DNA of 64,000 nucleotides from Bacteroides clarus YIT 12056 (GTDB lineage: Bacteria > Bacteroidota > Bacteroidia > Bacteroidales > Bacteroidaceae): NCBI RefSeq assembly GCF_900129655.1, contig NZ_FQWK01000009.1:1-64000 (forward strand), in the 5' to 3' direction. This document shows positions 8,714-17,098 of the stretch, piece after piece. The notes below the pieces were generated by a model that saw only the letters and a program-made list of their open reading frames with translations, was not told where the DNA came from and did no database searches. The translations under genes were made by a program, and so were the position numbers. Positions within the stretch are counted from its first letter, which is position 1, and every line of letters starts with the position of its first letter.

Positions 8714-9430
8714 TTATTTCATATATCCGTCTTTGCCGAATGGCGACGCGTCATGATTCGGATTATCTTCGATACTGCCTATCACGCCGTCCTTGATGTG
8801 GATAATCTTATCCGTCTGATTGGCCACGCCGCTCTCGTGAGTTACGACGACGATGGTCATGCCCGTTTCGTGCAAGTCCTTCAGAATCTGCATAACCTCT
8901 ACGGAAGTTTTGCTGTCGAGGGCGCCGGTCGGTTCGTCGGCAAGGATAATCTGGGGTTGGGTAATCAGCGCACGGGCAATGGCGACACGCTGCTTCTGTC
9001 CGCCGGACATCTCATTGGGCATGTGGTGCGCCCAGTCTTTCAGTCCCAAACGCTCCAGATACTCCAGTGCCATGGCATTGCGCTTCCGGCGGCCTACGCC
9101 TTGATAGAAGAGCGGGAGAGCTACATTCTCTACCGCATCCTTAAAGGAAATCAAGTTGAATGACTGGAAGATAAAGCCAATCATACGGTTACGGTATTCG
9201 GCGGCTTTGTTCTCGCTCAGGTTTTTGATAAGCGTACCGTTCAGATAGTACTCTCCGGTATCGTAATTATCCAGAATGCCTAATATATTAAGTAACGTGG
9301 ATTTTCCGGAACCCGACGCTCCCATAATGGACACGAACTCTCCTTTCCGGATGTCGAGATCGATGCCTTTGAGAACGTGTAACGGCGCCCCGTTATGATA
9401 GGTTTTGTTGATGTCTTTTAGTTGTATCAC
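8714..9430 (-). CDS. ABC transporter ATP-binding protein (LolD/MacB type)
   Basis: Cytoplasmic ATPase of the efflux system, 238 residues. Walker A is GASGSGKST (37-45), the Q-loop lies in FIFQSFNL (87-94), the signature is MSGGQKQR (141-148), Walker B is IILADEP (161-167) and the switch histidine is in VVVTHE. The sequence [10 protein letters not shown] is typical of the LolD/MacB/FtsE group. It is the first gene of the minus-strand operon. No exact TAnnTTTG element is visible in the 178 bases between it and the divergent kinase gene. Confidence 0.95.
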   Translation of the reverse strand: MIQLKDINKTYHNGAPLHVLKGIDLDIRKGEFVSIMGASGSGKSTLLNILGILDNYDTGEYYLNGTLIKNLSENKAAEYRNRMIGFIFQSFNLISFKDAVENVALPLFYQGVGRRKRNAMALEYLERLGLKDWAHHMPNEMSGGQKQRVAIARALITQPQIILADEPTGALDSKTSVEVMQILKDLHETGMTIVVVTHESGVANQTDKIIHIKDGVIGSIEDNPNHDASPFGKDGYMK

Positions 9431-9608
9431 GATTTTCCCTGTTTATTGCTTTGTTCTTATTAATTTTCACTATTAGACGCACCGATGTCACGAAAAGTTG
9501 CAAATGGAGCGAAGTTTTTTAAAAAAAGATTTTGCAGTGTCGTTTTTCTTTGTGTAATTTGTAACCATTAATGTTATAACTAACCCTTTAAACAAAAAAG
9601 TAAATATC

Positions 9609-10589
9609 ATGAATTCAAACATGGAAAAACCCTATGTAGTGGGGATTGACATAGGCGGAACGAACACCGTCTTTGGTATCGTGGACGCACGTGGCACTAT
9701 TCTTGCAAGTGGTTCCATCAAGACGGGAGCTTATGAACGGGCGGAAGATTACGTAGACGAAGTATGTAAGAATCTTCTTCCGCTGATTATCGCAAATGGC
9801 GGTGTCGATAAAATAAAAGGTATCGGTATCGGCGCTCCTAACGGCAACTATTATAGCGGTACAATCGAATTCGCCCCGAACCTTCCGTGGAAAGGGGTAA
9901 TCCCCTTGGCCGCCATGTTTGAAGAACGTCTGGGTATTCCCACCGCGCTGACCAATGACGCCAATGCCGCCGCCATCGGTGAAATGACCTACGGCGCCGC
10001 ACGCGGTATGAAAGACTTCATCATGATAACGCTGGGTACAGGCGTAGGTAGCGGTATCGTTATTAACGGCCAGATGGTATACGGACACGACGGTTTCGCC
10101 GGAGAGCTGGGACATACCATTATCCGCCGCGAAAACGGTCGTCTTTGCGGATGTGGCCGTCACGGTTGTTTGGAAACTTATTGCTCGGCTACCGGTGTGG
10201 CGCGTACTGCACGTGAGTTCCTTACCGCACGTACCGAACCGAGTTTGTTGCGTTCCATTCCCGCCGAAAATATCACGTCTAAGGATGTGTACGACGCGGC
10301 CGTTCAAGGAGACAAGCTGGCGCAAGATATTTTTGATTTTACCGGTACCATTCTGGGCGAGGCTCTTGCGGACTTTATCGCTTTCTCCAGTCCCGAAGCC
10401 ATTATTCTGTTCGGCGGATTGGCTAAATCAGGCGATTATATCTTCAAGCCTATTCAGAAAGCTCTCGATGACAATGTCCTGACTATTTACAAAGGCAAGG
10501 CCAAACTGATGATGTCTGAGCTGAAAGACTCTGATGCCGCCGTACTGGGAGCCAGTGCACTGGGTTGGGAGTTGAGAGATATTAAATAA
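9609..10589 (+). CDS. ROK-family sugar kinase, probable glucokinase
   Basis: Cytoplasmic ATP-dependent hexose kinase of 326 residues. The ATP phosphate-binding motif is DIGGTNT (14-20), the catalytic base is D117 in TNDANA, the sugar contact is E166-H169 (ELGH), and the ROK zinc motif CGCGRHGC spans 180-187. Length is normal. Glucokinase is the likely activity; N-acetylmannosamine or mannose kinase cannot be excluded from sequence. It is monocistronic with a strong terminator (10613-10659). A second in-frame ATG at 9621 is an alternative start. Confidence 0.85.
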   Translation: MNSNMEKPYVVGIDIGGTNTVFGIVDARGTILASGSIKTGAYERAEDYVDEVCKNLLPLIIANGGVDKIKGIGIGAPNGNYYSGTIEFAPNLPWKGVIPLAAMFEERLGIPTALTNDANAAAIGEMTYGAARGMKDFIMITLGTGVGSGIVINGQMVYGHDGFAGELGHTIIRRENGRLCGCGRHGCLETYCSATGVARTAREFLTARTEPSLLRSIPAENITSKDVYDAAVQGDKLAQDIFDFTGTILGEALADFIAFSSPEAIILFGGLAKSGDYIFKPIQKALDDNVLTIYKGKAKLMMSELKDSDAAVLGASALGWELRDIK

Positions 10590-10612
10590 GCGCAGTCTTT
10601 AATAAAGGTATA

Positions 10613-10659
10613 GCTGCCCTGCCGGAACGTCACGTTCCGGCAGGGCAGCATTGTTTTTT
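10613..10659 (+). terminator. Strong intrinsic terminator of the ROK kinase gene
   Basis: A perfect 17-bp GC-rich inverted repeat (10613-10629 with 10633-10649) with a 3-base loop is followed by TTGTTTTTT. It begins 24 bases after the stop codon. Confidence 0.9.
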
Positions 10660-10773
10660 GATGTACATCAAAAGAGATTTCCAACCGTATCGAACGAATT
10701 TTTTCCTATGGTGAAAAGTCTTTTTCATCCTACGAAAATAGAATATCCTTGTAAGGAACATAAGTTTTCCTGT

Positions 10774-10826
10774 ACCCCTTCACCTTTCACATCCCTTTAT
10801 CCATACTGGATAGCGGGTGAAGGGGT
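10774..10826. repeat. Dispersed hairpin repeat, copy 1
   Basis: An 11-bp perfect terminal inverted repeat (ACCCCTTCACC at 10774-10784 with its complement at 10816-10826) encloses a core of CTTTATCCAT and GGATAGCG. The same core with a few changes occurs in the same orientation at 63938-63986. It could form a cruciform or an RNA hairpin. Confidence 0.7.
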
Positions 10827-10831
10827 GTTGT

Positions 10832-10949
10832 TGGTGTACACCGCGAGAACCGGCTTGCGGGACGGATGTTTTTGTCTCGCGAGACGGTTGCATTCGTCTC
10901 GTGAAATGGATTTATCCGTCTCCTGAGACAAATAATTCCATCCCGTGGG
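10832..10949. repeat. Cluster of short palindromes (GTCTC/GAGAC family)
   Basis: Consecutive palindromes include GGTGTACACC (10832-10841), GTCTCGCGAGAC (10874-10885), GTCTCCTGAGAC (10918-10929) and TCCCGTGGGA (10940-10949), with another CGTCTC between the second and third. Spacing is irregular. A similar cluster using GTTCC/GGAAC words is at 48111-48225. Confidence 0.6.
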
Positions 10950-10968
10950 ACGGGGCTTTTGAGATATT

Positions 10969-11005
10969 AAAAAAGGGAAACCGAATCAATCGGCTTCCCT
11001 TTTTT
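10969..11005 (-). terminator. Intrinsic terminator of rplS
   Basis: An A-flanked and T-flanked hairpin (AAAAAAGGGAAACCG at 10969-10983 with CGGCTTCCCTTTTT from 10991) lies 22 bases past the rplS stop. It is symmetrical enough to stop readthrough from the left as well. Confidence 0.85.
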
Positions 11006-11027
11006 ATTTAGAAATAGGAGTTCGGAA

Positions 11028-11381
11028 TTAACCGTTGACTCTTTTTTCTTTAATTCTTGCTTTCTTACCGGTAAGAGCGCGCAGATAGTACAATTTGGCG
11101 CGACGAACTTTACCCACTTTGTTCACTTCGATGCTGTCGATAGCCGGTGATTCAATCGGGAAAATACGTTCTACACCTACAGTACCAGACATTTTACGTA
11201 CGGTAAAACGCTTCTTGTCTCCATGTCCGGCAATCTTGATAACAACGCCGCGGTACAACTGTACACGTTCTTTGTTACCTTCGACGATACGATATGCTAC
11301 TGTAACAGTGTCACCTGCCTTGAAGCTCGGGTGTTGTTTGCCGGTAGCAAATGCTTCTTCTGCAATTTTAATTAAATCCAT
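11028..11381 (-). CDS. rplS: 50S ribosomal protein L19
   Basis: Structural protein of the large ribosomal subunit, at the interface with the small subunit. The 117-residue product carries the L19 signature in [19 protein letters not shown] near the C-terminus and the family sequence [16 protein letters not shown] near the N-terminus. Length is normal. It is monocistronic here, with a near-consensus promoter (11471-11501), about 80 bases of leader and its own terminator (10969-11005). Confidence 0.98.
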   Translation of the reverse strand: MDLIKIAEEAFATGKQHPSFKAGDTVTVAYRIVEGNKERVQLYRGVVIKIAGHGDKKRFTVRKMSGTVGVERIFPIESPAIDSIEVNKVGKVRRAKLYYLRALTGKKARIKEKRVNG

Positions 11382-11470
11382 TGTTCTTATTATTAAATTG
11401 TTTGATCGTTACAACGCAACATACCAGGCTTCTCACTCGGTGTCCTGACAGCGATTGCGCGAAAGCGGTG

Positions 11471-11501
11471 CAAAGGTAGAGTTTTTCTTTTGATTGACAA
11501 A
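11471..11501 (-). promoter_or_regulatory. Consensus Bacteroides promoter of rplS
   Basis: On the minus strand, -33 TTTG (11498-11501) and -7 TACCTTTG (11471-11478) are separated by 19 bases. Both elements match consensus exactly, as expected for a highly expressed ribosomal gene. Confidence 0.85.
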
Positions 11502-11553
11502 GAGATGTACGCTTTTTCTTTTTTGTCAGATTGAAAGAAAAACTATCCCCCCC

Positions 11554-11585
11554 TTTGGGATTACAGCAAAAGAAAAGTATATTTG
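11554..11585 (+). promoter_or_regulatory. Consensus Bacteroides promoter of the nucleotidase operon
   Basis: -33 TTTG (11554-11557) and -7 TATATTTG (11578-11585) are separated by 20 bases. The start codon chosen for the first gene (11608) is 22 bases downstream, which excludes an in-frame upstream start at 11494. Confidence 0.85.
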
Positions 11586-11607
11586 TAGCAATTTAAAACG
11601 AACGAAT

Positions 11608-12378
11608 ATGAAGAAAAGTTATTTGAAATTCGTCTCCGGCGCAGCGTTGGCAATGATGTTTTTGTTGGCATCTTGCCATTCGGCCTGCGAAGTGACGAAA
11701 GTGGAAGGACGTATGCGACCGATGGATTCCACGTATGATGTTAATCCCGATACGGAAGCTATGGCGTTGCTTGCCCCCTATAAGGCAAAGATAGACAGTA
11801 TGATGTACCGGGTGGTGGGCACTGCCGAAATGTCTATGGATAAAGGCGCTCCCGAAAGTCTCCTTTCCAATCTGGTGGCCGACGTGCTGCGCGGAGCGGC
11901 CGCGCAAGTGCTCGGAAAACCTGCCGATATGGGGCTTGTGAACATGGGCGGTCTGCGCAATGTGCTGACCGAAGGTGCCGTTACCTGCGGTAATATCTAC
12001 GAAATACTGCCGTTTGAGAACTCGCTTTGTGTGGTAACTCTGAAGGGCGTTTATCTGAACCATCTGTTTGAAAATATAGCGGCGCGCGGCGGCGAAGGAG
12101 TCAGCGGCGTGCAATTGCAGATTACCAAAGACGGCAAACTGCTCCGGGCTGCCGTAGCCGGCAAGCCGGTTGTCGACGACAAGCTGTACACGGTTGCCAC
12201 CATCGACTATCTGGCCGACGGCAATGACGGTATGACCGCCCTTATTCAGGGCGAGAAGAGAGACTGTTCTCCGGGAGCAACCTTGCGTGGTCTGTTTATG
12301 GACTATGTGGAGCGGCAGACGGCAGCGGGAAAGAAGATTACTTCGCGCATGGAAGGACGAATCACGGTAGAAGATTAA
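11608..12378 (+). CDS. 5'-nucleotidase C-terminal-domain lipoprotein
   Basis: Envelope lipoprotein made only of the UshA-type C-terminal (substrate-binding) domain. The start at 11608 gives a signal peptide ending in the lipobox LLASC (Cys23); an upstream in-frame start would precede the promoter. Recognisable family sequences are NMGGLRNVL, ILPFENSLCVVTLKG and DYLADGNDGM, the last a substrate-binding loop. The metal-binding catalytic domain is absent and is encoded by the next gene, 28 bases downstream. The two probably act as a complex to dephosphorylate nucleotides outside the cytoplasm; that is inference from adjacency. Confidence 0.85.
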   Translation: MKKSYLKFVSGAALAMMFLLASCHSACEVTKVEGRMRPMDSTYDVNPDTEAMALLAPYKAKIDSMMYRVVGTAEMSMDKGAPESLLSNLVADVLRGAAAQVLGKPADMGLVNMGGLRNVLTEGAVTCGNIYEILPFENSLCVVTLKGVYLNHLFENIAARGGEGVSGVQLQITKDGKLLRAAVAGKPVVDDKLYTVATIDYLADGNDGMTALIQGEKRDCSPGATLRGLFMDYVERQTAAGKKITSRMEGRITVED

Positions 12379-12406
12379 GAACGGAAAACTAAAAAAAGAG
12401 AATTCG

Positions 12407-13252
12407 ATGAAACGTATATCTATATATTGCTTGCTGATATTCTGCGTATTGCTGACAGCATCGGCACAGCAGACCAAACAACTGGTCATTCTGCACACAA
12501 GTGATACCCATAGCCGTATCGAACCGATTGACCCGCATGCTGCCGACCGGTATGCCGGTATGGGCGGTGTGGTGCGCCGTGCCACTTTTCTGAAAGATTT
12601 TCGTGCCGGAAATCCGGATGTCCTGCTCTTTGACTGCGGTGACATTTCGCAAGGTACGCCGTATTACAACCTTTTCCAAGGTGAGGTGGAAGTCAAGATG
12701 ATGAACCTCATGGGCTATGACGCCATGACTATCGGTAACCATGAGTTTGACTTCGGGCTGGATAATATGGCGCGTTTGTTCCGCATGGCCGATTTCCCGG
12801 TGGTGTGCGCCAACTATGATGTCACCGGAACCGTCCTTGAAGGGCTGGTGAAGCCTTACGTTGTACTGAACCGCGACGGAATGAAAATCGGCGTATTTGG
12901 GTTGAGTCCCAAAATGGAAGGCTTGGTACAGGCCGATAAGTGCGAAGGCGTCGTTTACAACGACCCGATTGCCGCGGCGCAGGAAGTGACCGACCGGCTG
13001 CGCGCACAAGAGGGATGCGATGTGGTTATCTGCCTTTCTCATCTCGGATTCCGCATAAAGAATGAAGTTTGCGACGAGAAACTGGCGGCGGAAACCAAAG
13101 GTATTGATGTAATTCTGGGCGGGCATTCCCACACCTTTATGGAGAAGCCGGCCTTTTACCTGAATGCCGAGGGCAAGAGTGTCCCGGTATTGCACACCGG
13201 AAAGAGCGGTATTTTCGTAGGAGAATTGGATTTGACGTTGACTAAGGAGTAG
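12407..13252 (+). CDS. 5'-nucleotidase catalytic-domain metallophosphatase
   Basis: Exported metallophosphatase, 281 residues, made only of the UshA-type N-terminal catalytic domain. A signal peptide (cleavage near TASA-QQ) is followed by the five metal-site blocks: D33 and H35 in TSDTHS, D79 in DCGDISQG, N111-H112 in GNHEFDFG, H212 in LSHLG, and H240/H242 in GGHSHTF. The C-terminal substrate domain is missing here and encoded by the preceding gene. The next gene begins 4 bases after the stop, so all three are co-transcribed. The order (C-domain gene first) rules out a simple frameshift of one fused gene. Confidence 0.9.
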   Translation: MKRISIYCLLIFCVLLTASAQQTKQLVILHTSDTHSRIEPIDPHAADRYAGMGGVVRRATFLKDFRAGNPDVLLFDCGDISQGTPYYNLFQGEVEVKMMNLMGYDAMTIGNHEFDFGLDNMARLFRMADFPVVCANYDVTGTVLEGLVKPYVVLNRDGMKIGVFGLSPKMEGLVQADKCEGVVYNDPIAAAQEVTDRLRAQEGCDVVICLSHLGFRIKNEVCDEKLAAETKGIDVILGGHSHTFMEKPAFYLNAEGKSVPVLHTGKSGIFVGELDLTLTKE

Positions 13253-13255
13253 TAG

Positions 13256-16200
13256 ATGAAAAGACTGTTACTATTTGTTCTGATGATAATGGGATGTTGC
13301 GGCCGTTTCGCTTCGGATGCGAAACGGTGTCCGGCGACACCTGCCGTTGCGGCTCCCGTGGAACCGTTGTTGGTAAGGCCGGTACTGGATGACGTGCGGT
13401 GCAGGCAGTGGGTGGACTCGGTGTTGGATAAACTGAGTCTGAAGGAACGTATAGGACAGCTTTTTATTTATACAATCGCCCCCTATCAGGATAAAGCCAA
13501 CAAGGAGTTGTTGCGCAAGGTGGTTGAGGATTACAAGGTCGGCGGCCTGCTGTTCTCCGGCGGCTTGATGCAGAACCAGGCTATGTTGACGAATGAGGCG
13601 CAGCGCATGGCGGATATTCCTCTGCTGATTACGTTCGACGGGGAGTGGGGGCTGTCCATGCGCTTGCGGGGTACGCCCGTCTTTCCGAAGAATATGGTGC
13701 TGGGCTGCATACGGAACGACAGCTTGCTTTATGAATACGGCCGGGAGATGGCAAGGCAGTGCCGGGAACTGGGTGTACAGGTGAATTTCGCCCCTGTGGC
13801 GGATGTCAATATCAATCCGAAGAATCCGGTTATCAATACCCGCTCTTTCGGTGAGAGTCCGGTGAACGTGGCCGATAAGGTTACCGCTTATGCCAAAGGG
13901 CTGGAAGACGGCGGGGTACTCTCGGTGTCCAAGCATTTCCCCGGTCATGGGGATACGGATGTGGATTCGCACAAGGCGCTTCCTACGTTACCTTTCACAC
14001 GCGCGCGTCTGGATAGTGTGGAGCTGTATCCTTTTAAGAAAGTCATTCAGGAAGGGTTGAGCGGTATTATGGTAGGGCATCTGGAAGTTCCCGCTTTTGA
14101 GGCGCAAAGCGGATTGCCGTCTTCTCTTTCCCGTAATGTGGTTTATGACTTGCTGACACGCGAGTTGAAGTTTCGGGGACTTATCTTTACGGATGCCTTG
14201 GCGATGAAAGGGGTGTCGAATAATGGGTCGCTCTGTTTGAAAGCGTTGAAAGCGGGCAATGATTTGCTGCTCGTTCCACGGCGTATCAAGGAAGAAGTGG
14301 ATGCCGTATTGGCTGCCGTAAAACGTGGCGAGCTGACGGAACAGGCGGTAGAGGAGAAGTGCAGGAAGGTGTTGACTTATAAATATGCTTTGGGGCTGAA
14401 TAAGAAGCCGATGATTCGTCTTTCCGGTTTGGGAACCCGGATTAATACGCCTTATACACGTGATTTGATTCGCCGTCTGAACATGGCTGCCATTACCGTG
14501 CTGGGTAATGCAACGGAAGTGCTGCCGCTGGACCCGTCGATAAAGGATGTTGCCGTACTGAATGTAGGTGCGGCTGCGGAGATACGGCCTTTCATCAAAC
14601 AATTGTCCGGATATACGCGTCCGGTAGAGTTCCAATTGGGGAAAGACCTGCCGGCAGCGGGGCGTAAGGCTTTGAGGGATAAGCTGTCAAAATATAAACG
14701 TATTCTGGTATGCGTCACCGAGCATCGTTTGGCCGCTTATCAGTCTTTCTTTGCGGAGTTTGCCCCGGATGTTCCGGTGGTGTACGTGTTCTTCATTCCC
14801 GCTAAGCAACTGTTGCAGATACATCGGGGCATATCGGCCGCCGAAGCGGTGGTATTGGCTCATTCTTCGGATGAGGATGTGCAGCGGCAGGTAGCCGGGA
14901 TACTCTATGCGGACGCTGTGGCTGACGGCAGGCTTTCGGCAAGTATCGGCGGTTTGTTTGCTACCGGAGAGGGGGTAGACCTGAACCCGCAGACAGAGCC
15001 GCATTTCGTACCCGAAGAGCATGGGCTGGATTCACGCTTGCTGGCGCGGATTGATACGCTGGCGCGCGAAGGTATACGGGAAGGCGCCTATCCGGGATGT
15101 CAGGTAGTGATTTTGAAGGATGGGAAAGAGATGTATAATAAGGCTTTCGGCACTTATACATGGAATACGGCTAAGAATAAAGCCGCTGTTCCGGTGACGC
15201 CGGCATCCGTATATGATATTGCGTCTTTGACGAAGACCACGGCTACCTTATTGGCCGTAATGAAGCTGTATGATAAAGGACGCTTGAACCTGACAGACCG
15301 TGTGGCTGATTATCTTCCATACTTGCAAGATACGGATAAACGTAATATCACTGTCAGGGAGTTGTTGTTCCATCAGTCGGGGTTGCCTTCCACTTTGTTG
15401 TTCTATCTGGAGGCCGTCGACAAGGACAGTTATGATGGTACATTGTTCAAGGCAAGGGCGGATGCGCAGCATCCTACCCGTATCGGGCGGCAGACATGGG
15501 CTAATCCGAAGTTCCGTTTCCGTCCGGGACTGACTTCAAAAGTACGTACAGCCGAATGTACGTTGCAGGTTTGTGACAGCCTCTGGCTGAACAAGTCTTT
15601 CAAAAAAGAGTATCTTCAAAAAATCGCGGATACCCCTCTGAAGGATAAACGGTATCGTTATAGCTGCGTGGGCTTTATTCTGTTGCAGCAACTGGTTGAG
15701 GCGCGTGCGGGAATGCCTATGGATGAGTTTCTGGCTCAGGAGTTTTATACTCCGATGGGGTTGAAGCGCACCGGGTATCTTCCGTTACGGTTCTTACCTG
15801 AAGAGGAGATTGTTCCTTCGTCCGTTGACCCTTTCCTGAGGAAAACAACTCTGCAAGGATTCGTGCATGATGAGTCTGCCGCTTTTCAGGGTGGTGTTTC
15901 CGGCAACGCGGGATTATTCTCTACGGCTGGGGAAGTGGCACGGATTTATCAAATGTTGCTGAACGGCGGTGAACTGGATGGAAAACGCTATTTGAGCAAG
16001 GAAACTTGCAGGCTCTTTACCACTACGGTTGCCAGAAGCTGTCGCCGCGGCCTGGGATTCGATAAGCCGGATATGCAGAACCCTGCAAAAAGTCCTTGCG
16101 CGCCTTCCGCCCCGGCATCGGTGTACGGGCATACGGGTTTTACCGGTACTTGCGCATGGGTGGACCCGGATAATGGCTTGGTTTATGTTTTTCTCAGCAA

Positions 16201-16294
16201 CCGTATTTATCCGGACGTATGGAACTCGAAGCTGCTAAAGCTGGATATTAGGGGGAGAATACAGGAAGCGATGTATCGGGCGGTGTTGAAGTAA
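13256..16294 (+). CDS. GH3 N-acetylhexosaminidase / serine-hydrolase fusion
   Basis: Two-domain exported protein of 1012 residues. A hydrophobic start with a possible lipobox (IMGC/C, 11-15) precedes a NagZ-like GH3 domain (about 50-385) with KHFPGHGDTDVDSH (226-239; catalytic dyad D237/H239) and nucleophile D313 in FTDALAMKG. A linking (alpha/beta) domain (about 400-575) leads to a class C beta-lactamase-like serine hydrolase (about 590-1010) with SLTK (657-660), a tyrosine in YSCVG and a third motif at HTGFTG. The NagZ part suggests cleavage of GlcNAc from muropeptides; the serine hydrolase may act on peptide parts. Fusions of this type are known in Bacteroidetes. It is the third gene of the operon from 11608. 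Confidence 0.9.
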   Translation: MKRLLLFVLMIMGCCGRFASDAKRCPATPAVAAPVEPLLVRPVLDDVRCRQWVDSVLDKLSLKERIGQLFIYTIAPYQDKANKELLRKVVEDYKVGGLLFSGGLMQNQAMLTNEAQRMADIPLLITFDGEWGLSMRLRGTPVFPKNMVLGCIRNDSLLYEYGREMARQCRELGVQVNFAPVADVNINPKNPVINTRSFGESPVNVADKVTAYAKGLEDGGVLSVSKHFPGHGDTDVDSHKALPTLPFTRARLDSVELYPFKKVIQEGLSGIMVGHLEVPAFEAQSGLPSSLSRNVVYDLLTRELKFRGLIFTDALAMKGVSNNGSLCLKALKAGNDLLLVPRRIKEEVDAVLAAVKRGELTEQAVEEKCRKVLTYKYALGLNKKPMIRLSGLGTRINTPYTRDLIRRLNMAAITVLGNATEVLPLDPSIKDVAVLNVGAAAEIRPFIKQLSGYTRPVEFQLGKDLPAAGRKALRDKLSKYKRILVCVTEHRLAAYQSFFAEFAPDVPVVYVFFIPAKQLLQIHRGISAAEAVVLAHSSDEDVQRQVAGILYADAVADGRLSASIGGLFATGEGVDLNPQTEPHFVPEEHGLDSRLLARIDTLAREGIREGAYPGCQVVILKDGKEMYNKAFGTYTWNTAKNKAAVPVTPASVYDIASLTKTTATLLAVMKLYDKGRLNLTDRVADYLPYLQDTDKRNITVRELLFHQSGLPSTLLFYLEAVDKDSYDGTLFKARADAQHPTRIGRQTWANPKFRFRPGLTSKVRTAECTLQVCDSLWLNKSFKKEYLQKIADTPLKDKRYRYSCVGFILLQQLVEARAGMPMDEFLAQEFYTPMGLKRTGYLPLRFLPEEEIVPSSVDPFLRKTTLQGFVHDESAAFQGGVSGNAGLFSTAGEVARIYQMLLNGGELDGKRYLSKETCRLFTTTVARSCRRGLGFDKPDMQNPAKSPCAPSAPASVYGHTGFTGTCAWVDPDNGLVYVFLSNRIYPDVWNSKLLKLDIRGRIQEAMYRAVLK

Positions 16295-16320
16295 GGTATC
16301 ACGTCCGAATAAAAAATAGA

Positions 16321-16360
16321 GGAGAGGCTGGCTGACTTTGGATTGTCAGGCAGCCTCTCC
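16321..16360. terminator. Bidirectional terminator between converging operons
   Basis: A 16-base arm (16321-16336) pairs with 16345-16360 with one mismatch and an 8-base loop, followed by TTTTCTT on the plus strand and preceded by an A-rich run. It ends the 11608-16294 operon and the converging 16408 gene. Confidence 0.85.
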
Positions 16361-16407
16361 TTTTCTTGAAACAATTAATTTATTCTGTTAAGCTTTAGGT
16401 GTGTATG

Positions 16408-17037
16408 TCAGAATGCGATACCGATACGTAAGCCTAAGTTGTTCACACCGTCTACACTGTAAGTGAAGAGGTCGCCTTTGTTGGTGCCGTAGCTATAATA
16501 GGCCGCGAAGTGCAGCCCCGGACCGTAAGCCCACGGATAGACGTTGAAGCCGATTTCGGGGGATACGTAGAAGCCCCATGTATCTTTGTTGGTTTCGAAC
16601 GCGTTGAAAGTGGACTTCAACTGCGCATATTGTGCGCCGAGTTTGACGCCTACATACGGCTGGAATGCACCGCCGCGGTTCCATGCGTAACGCGTGGCAA
16701 GACCGAAAGGCAACTGGAATACAGTGTGCTGCTGGTCGGTGTTCAAGCTACCGCTTTCGCCAACCGGCAAGGTCTGACGGCTGAAATATTCATGATTGCT
16801 ATGATAAGCAAGGAAGCCTCCTAAGGCAAAATTGGACGTCAGGAAGTAACCGCCTTCAAAGTTCATACCCCATCCGCTGGCTTTATCGGCGAAGTGGTTA
16901 CTTAAGGGGAAGTTGAACTGCCAATCGATGTTGGCGTAACCGTTATCGGTCATCTGTGCCTTTGCCGGCATGGCGAAGACAAGGGCGAGGGCTGCAATGG
17001 CGAATGCCCTCAAAGATATATATTTCAATGTTTTCAT
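16408..17037 (-). CDS. Outer-membrane beta-barrel protein
   Basis: Predicted small outer-membrane barrel of 209 residues. The signal peptide ends at PAKA-Q (about 27). The mature part alternates hydrophobic and polar residues, is rich in Tyr, Phe and Gly (FALGGFLAYHSN, FGLATRYAWNRG, YVGVKLGAQYAQL), and ends GLRIGIAF with a terminal Phe, the usual signal for the barrel assembly machinery. It fits the OmpW/PorT-like superfamily in general, but no substrate can be named. It lies 61 bases after the DUF4136-like lipoprotein gene and is probably co-transcribed with it. Confidence 0.8.
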   Translation of the reverse strand: MKTLKYISLRAFAIAALALVFAMPAKAQMTDNGYANIDWQFNFPLSNHFADKASGWGMNFEGGYFLTSNFALGGFLAYHSNHEYFSRQTLPVGESGSLNTDQQHTVFQLPFGLATRYAWNRGGAFQPYVGVKLGAQYAQLKSTFNAFETNKDTWGFYVSPEIGFNVYPWAYGPGLHFAAYYSYGTNKGDLFTYSVDGVNNLGLRIGIAF

Positions 17038-17098
17038 ACTTGTTCTTGTTTTATAAATTCAACAATAGCTTGCTATCGGGATAGAAGAAGCTGGCTGC

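Larger units (their letters stand above)
10660..10968. other. Non-coding gap with dispersed repeat and palindrome cluster
   Basis: No convincing gene lies between the kinase terminator and the rplS terminator. The gap holds one copy of a hairpin-forming dispersed repeat (10774-10826), whose second copy is at 63938-63986, followed by a cluster of short palindromes (10832-10949). The open frames that cross it have no recognisable protein character. Confidence 0.6.

Noticed and set aside
9531-9561. Promoter for the ROK kinase (TTTG followed by TAATTTG)
   Set aside because: The -7 part is one base short of TAnnTTTG, so the match is too weak to list as a feature.
10832-10949. Possible CRISPR array
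   Set aside because: The repeated units are short, non-identical palindromes with irregular spacing, and no cas genes are present. The same holds for 48111-48225.
11608-13252. Sequencing frameshift in a single 5'-nucleotidase gene
   Set aside because: The domains are in reversed order and each gene has its own signal peptide, so a frameshift cannot explain the split.
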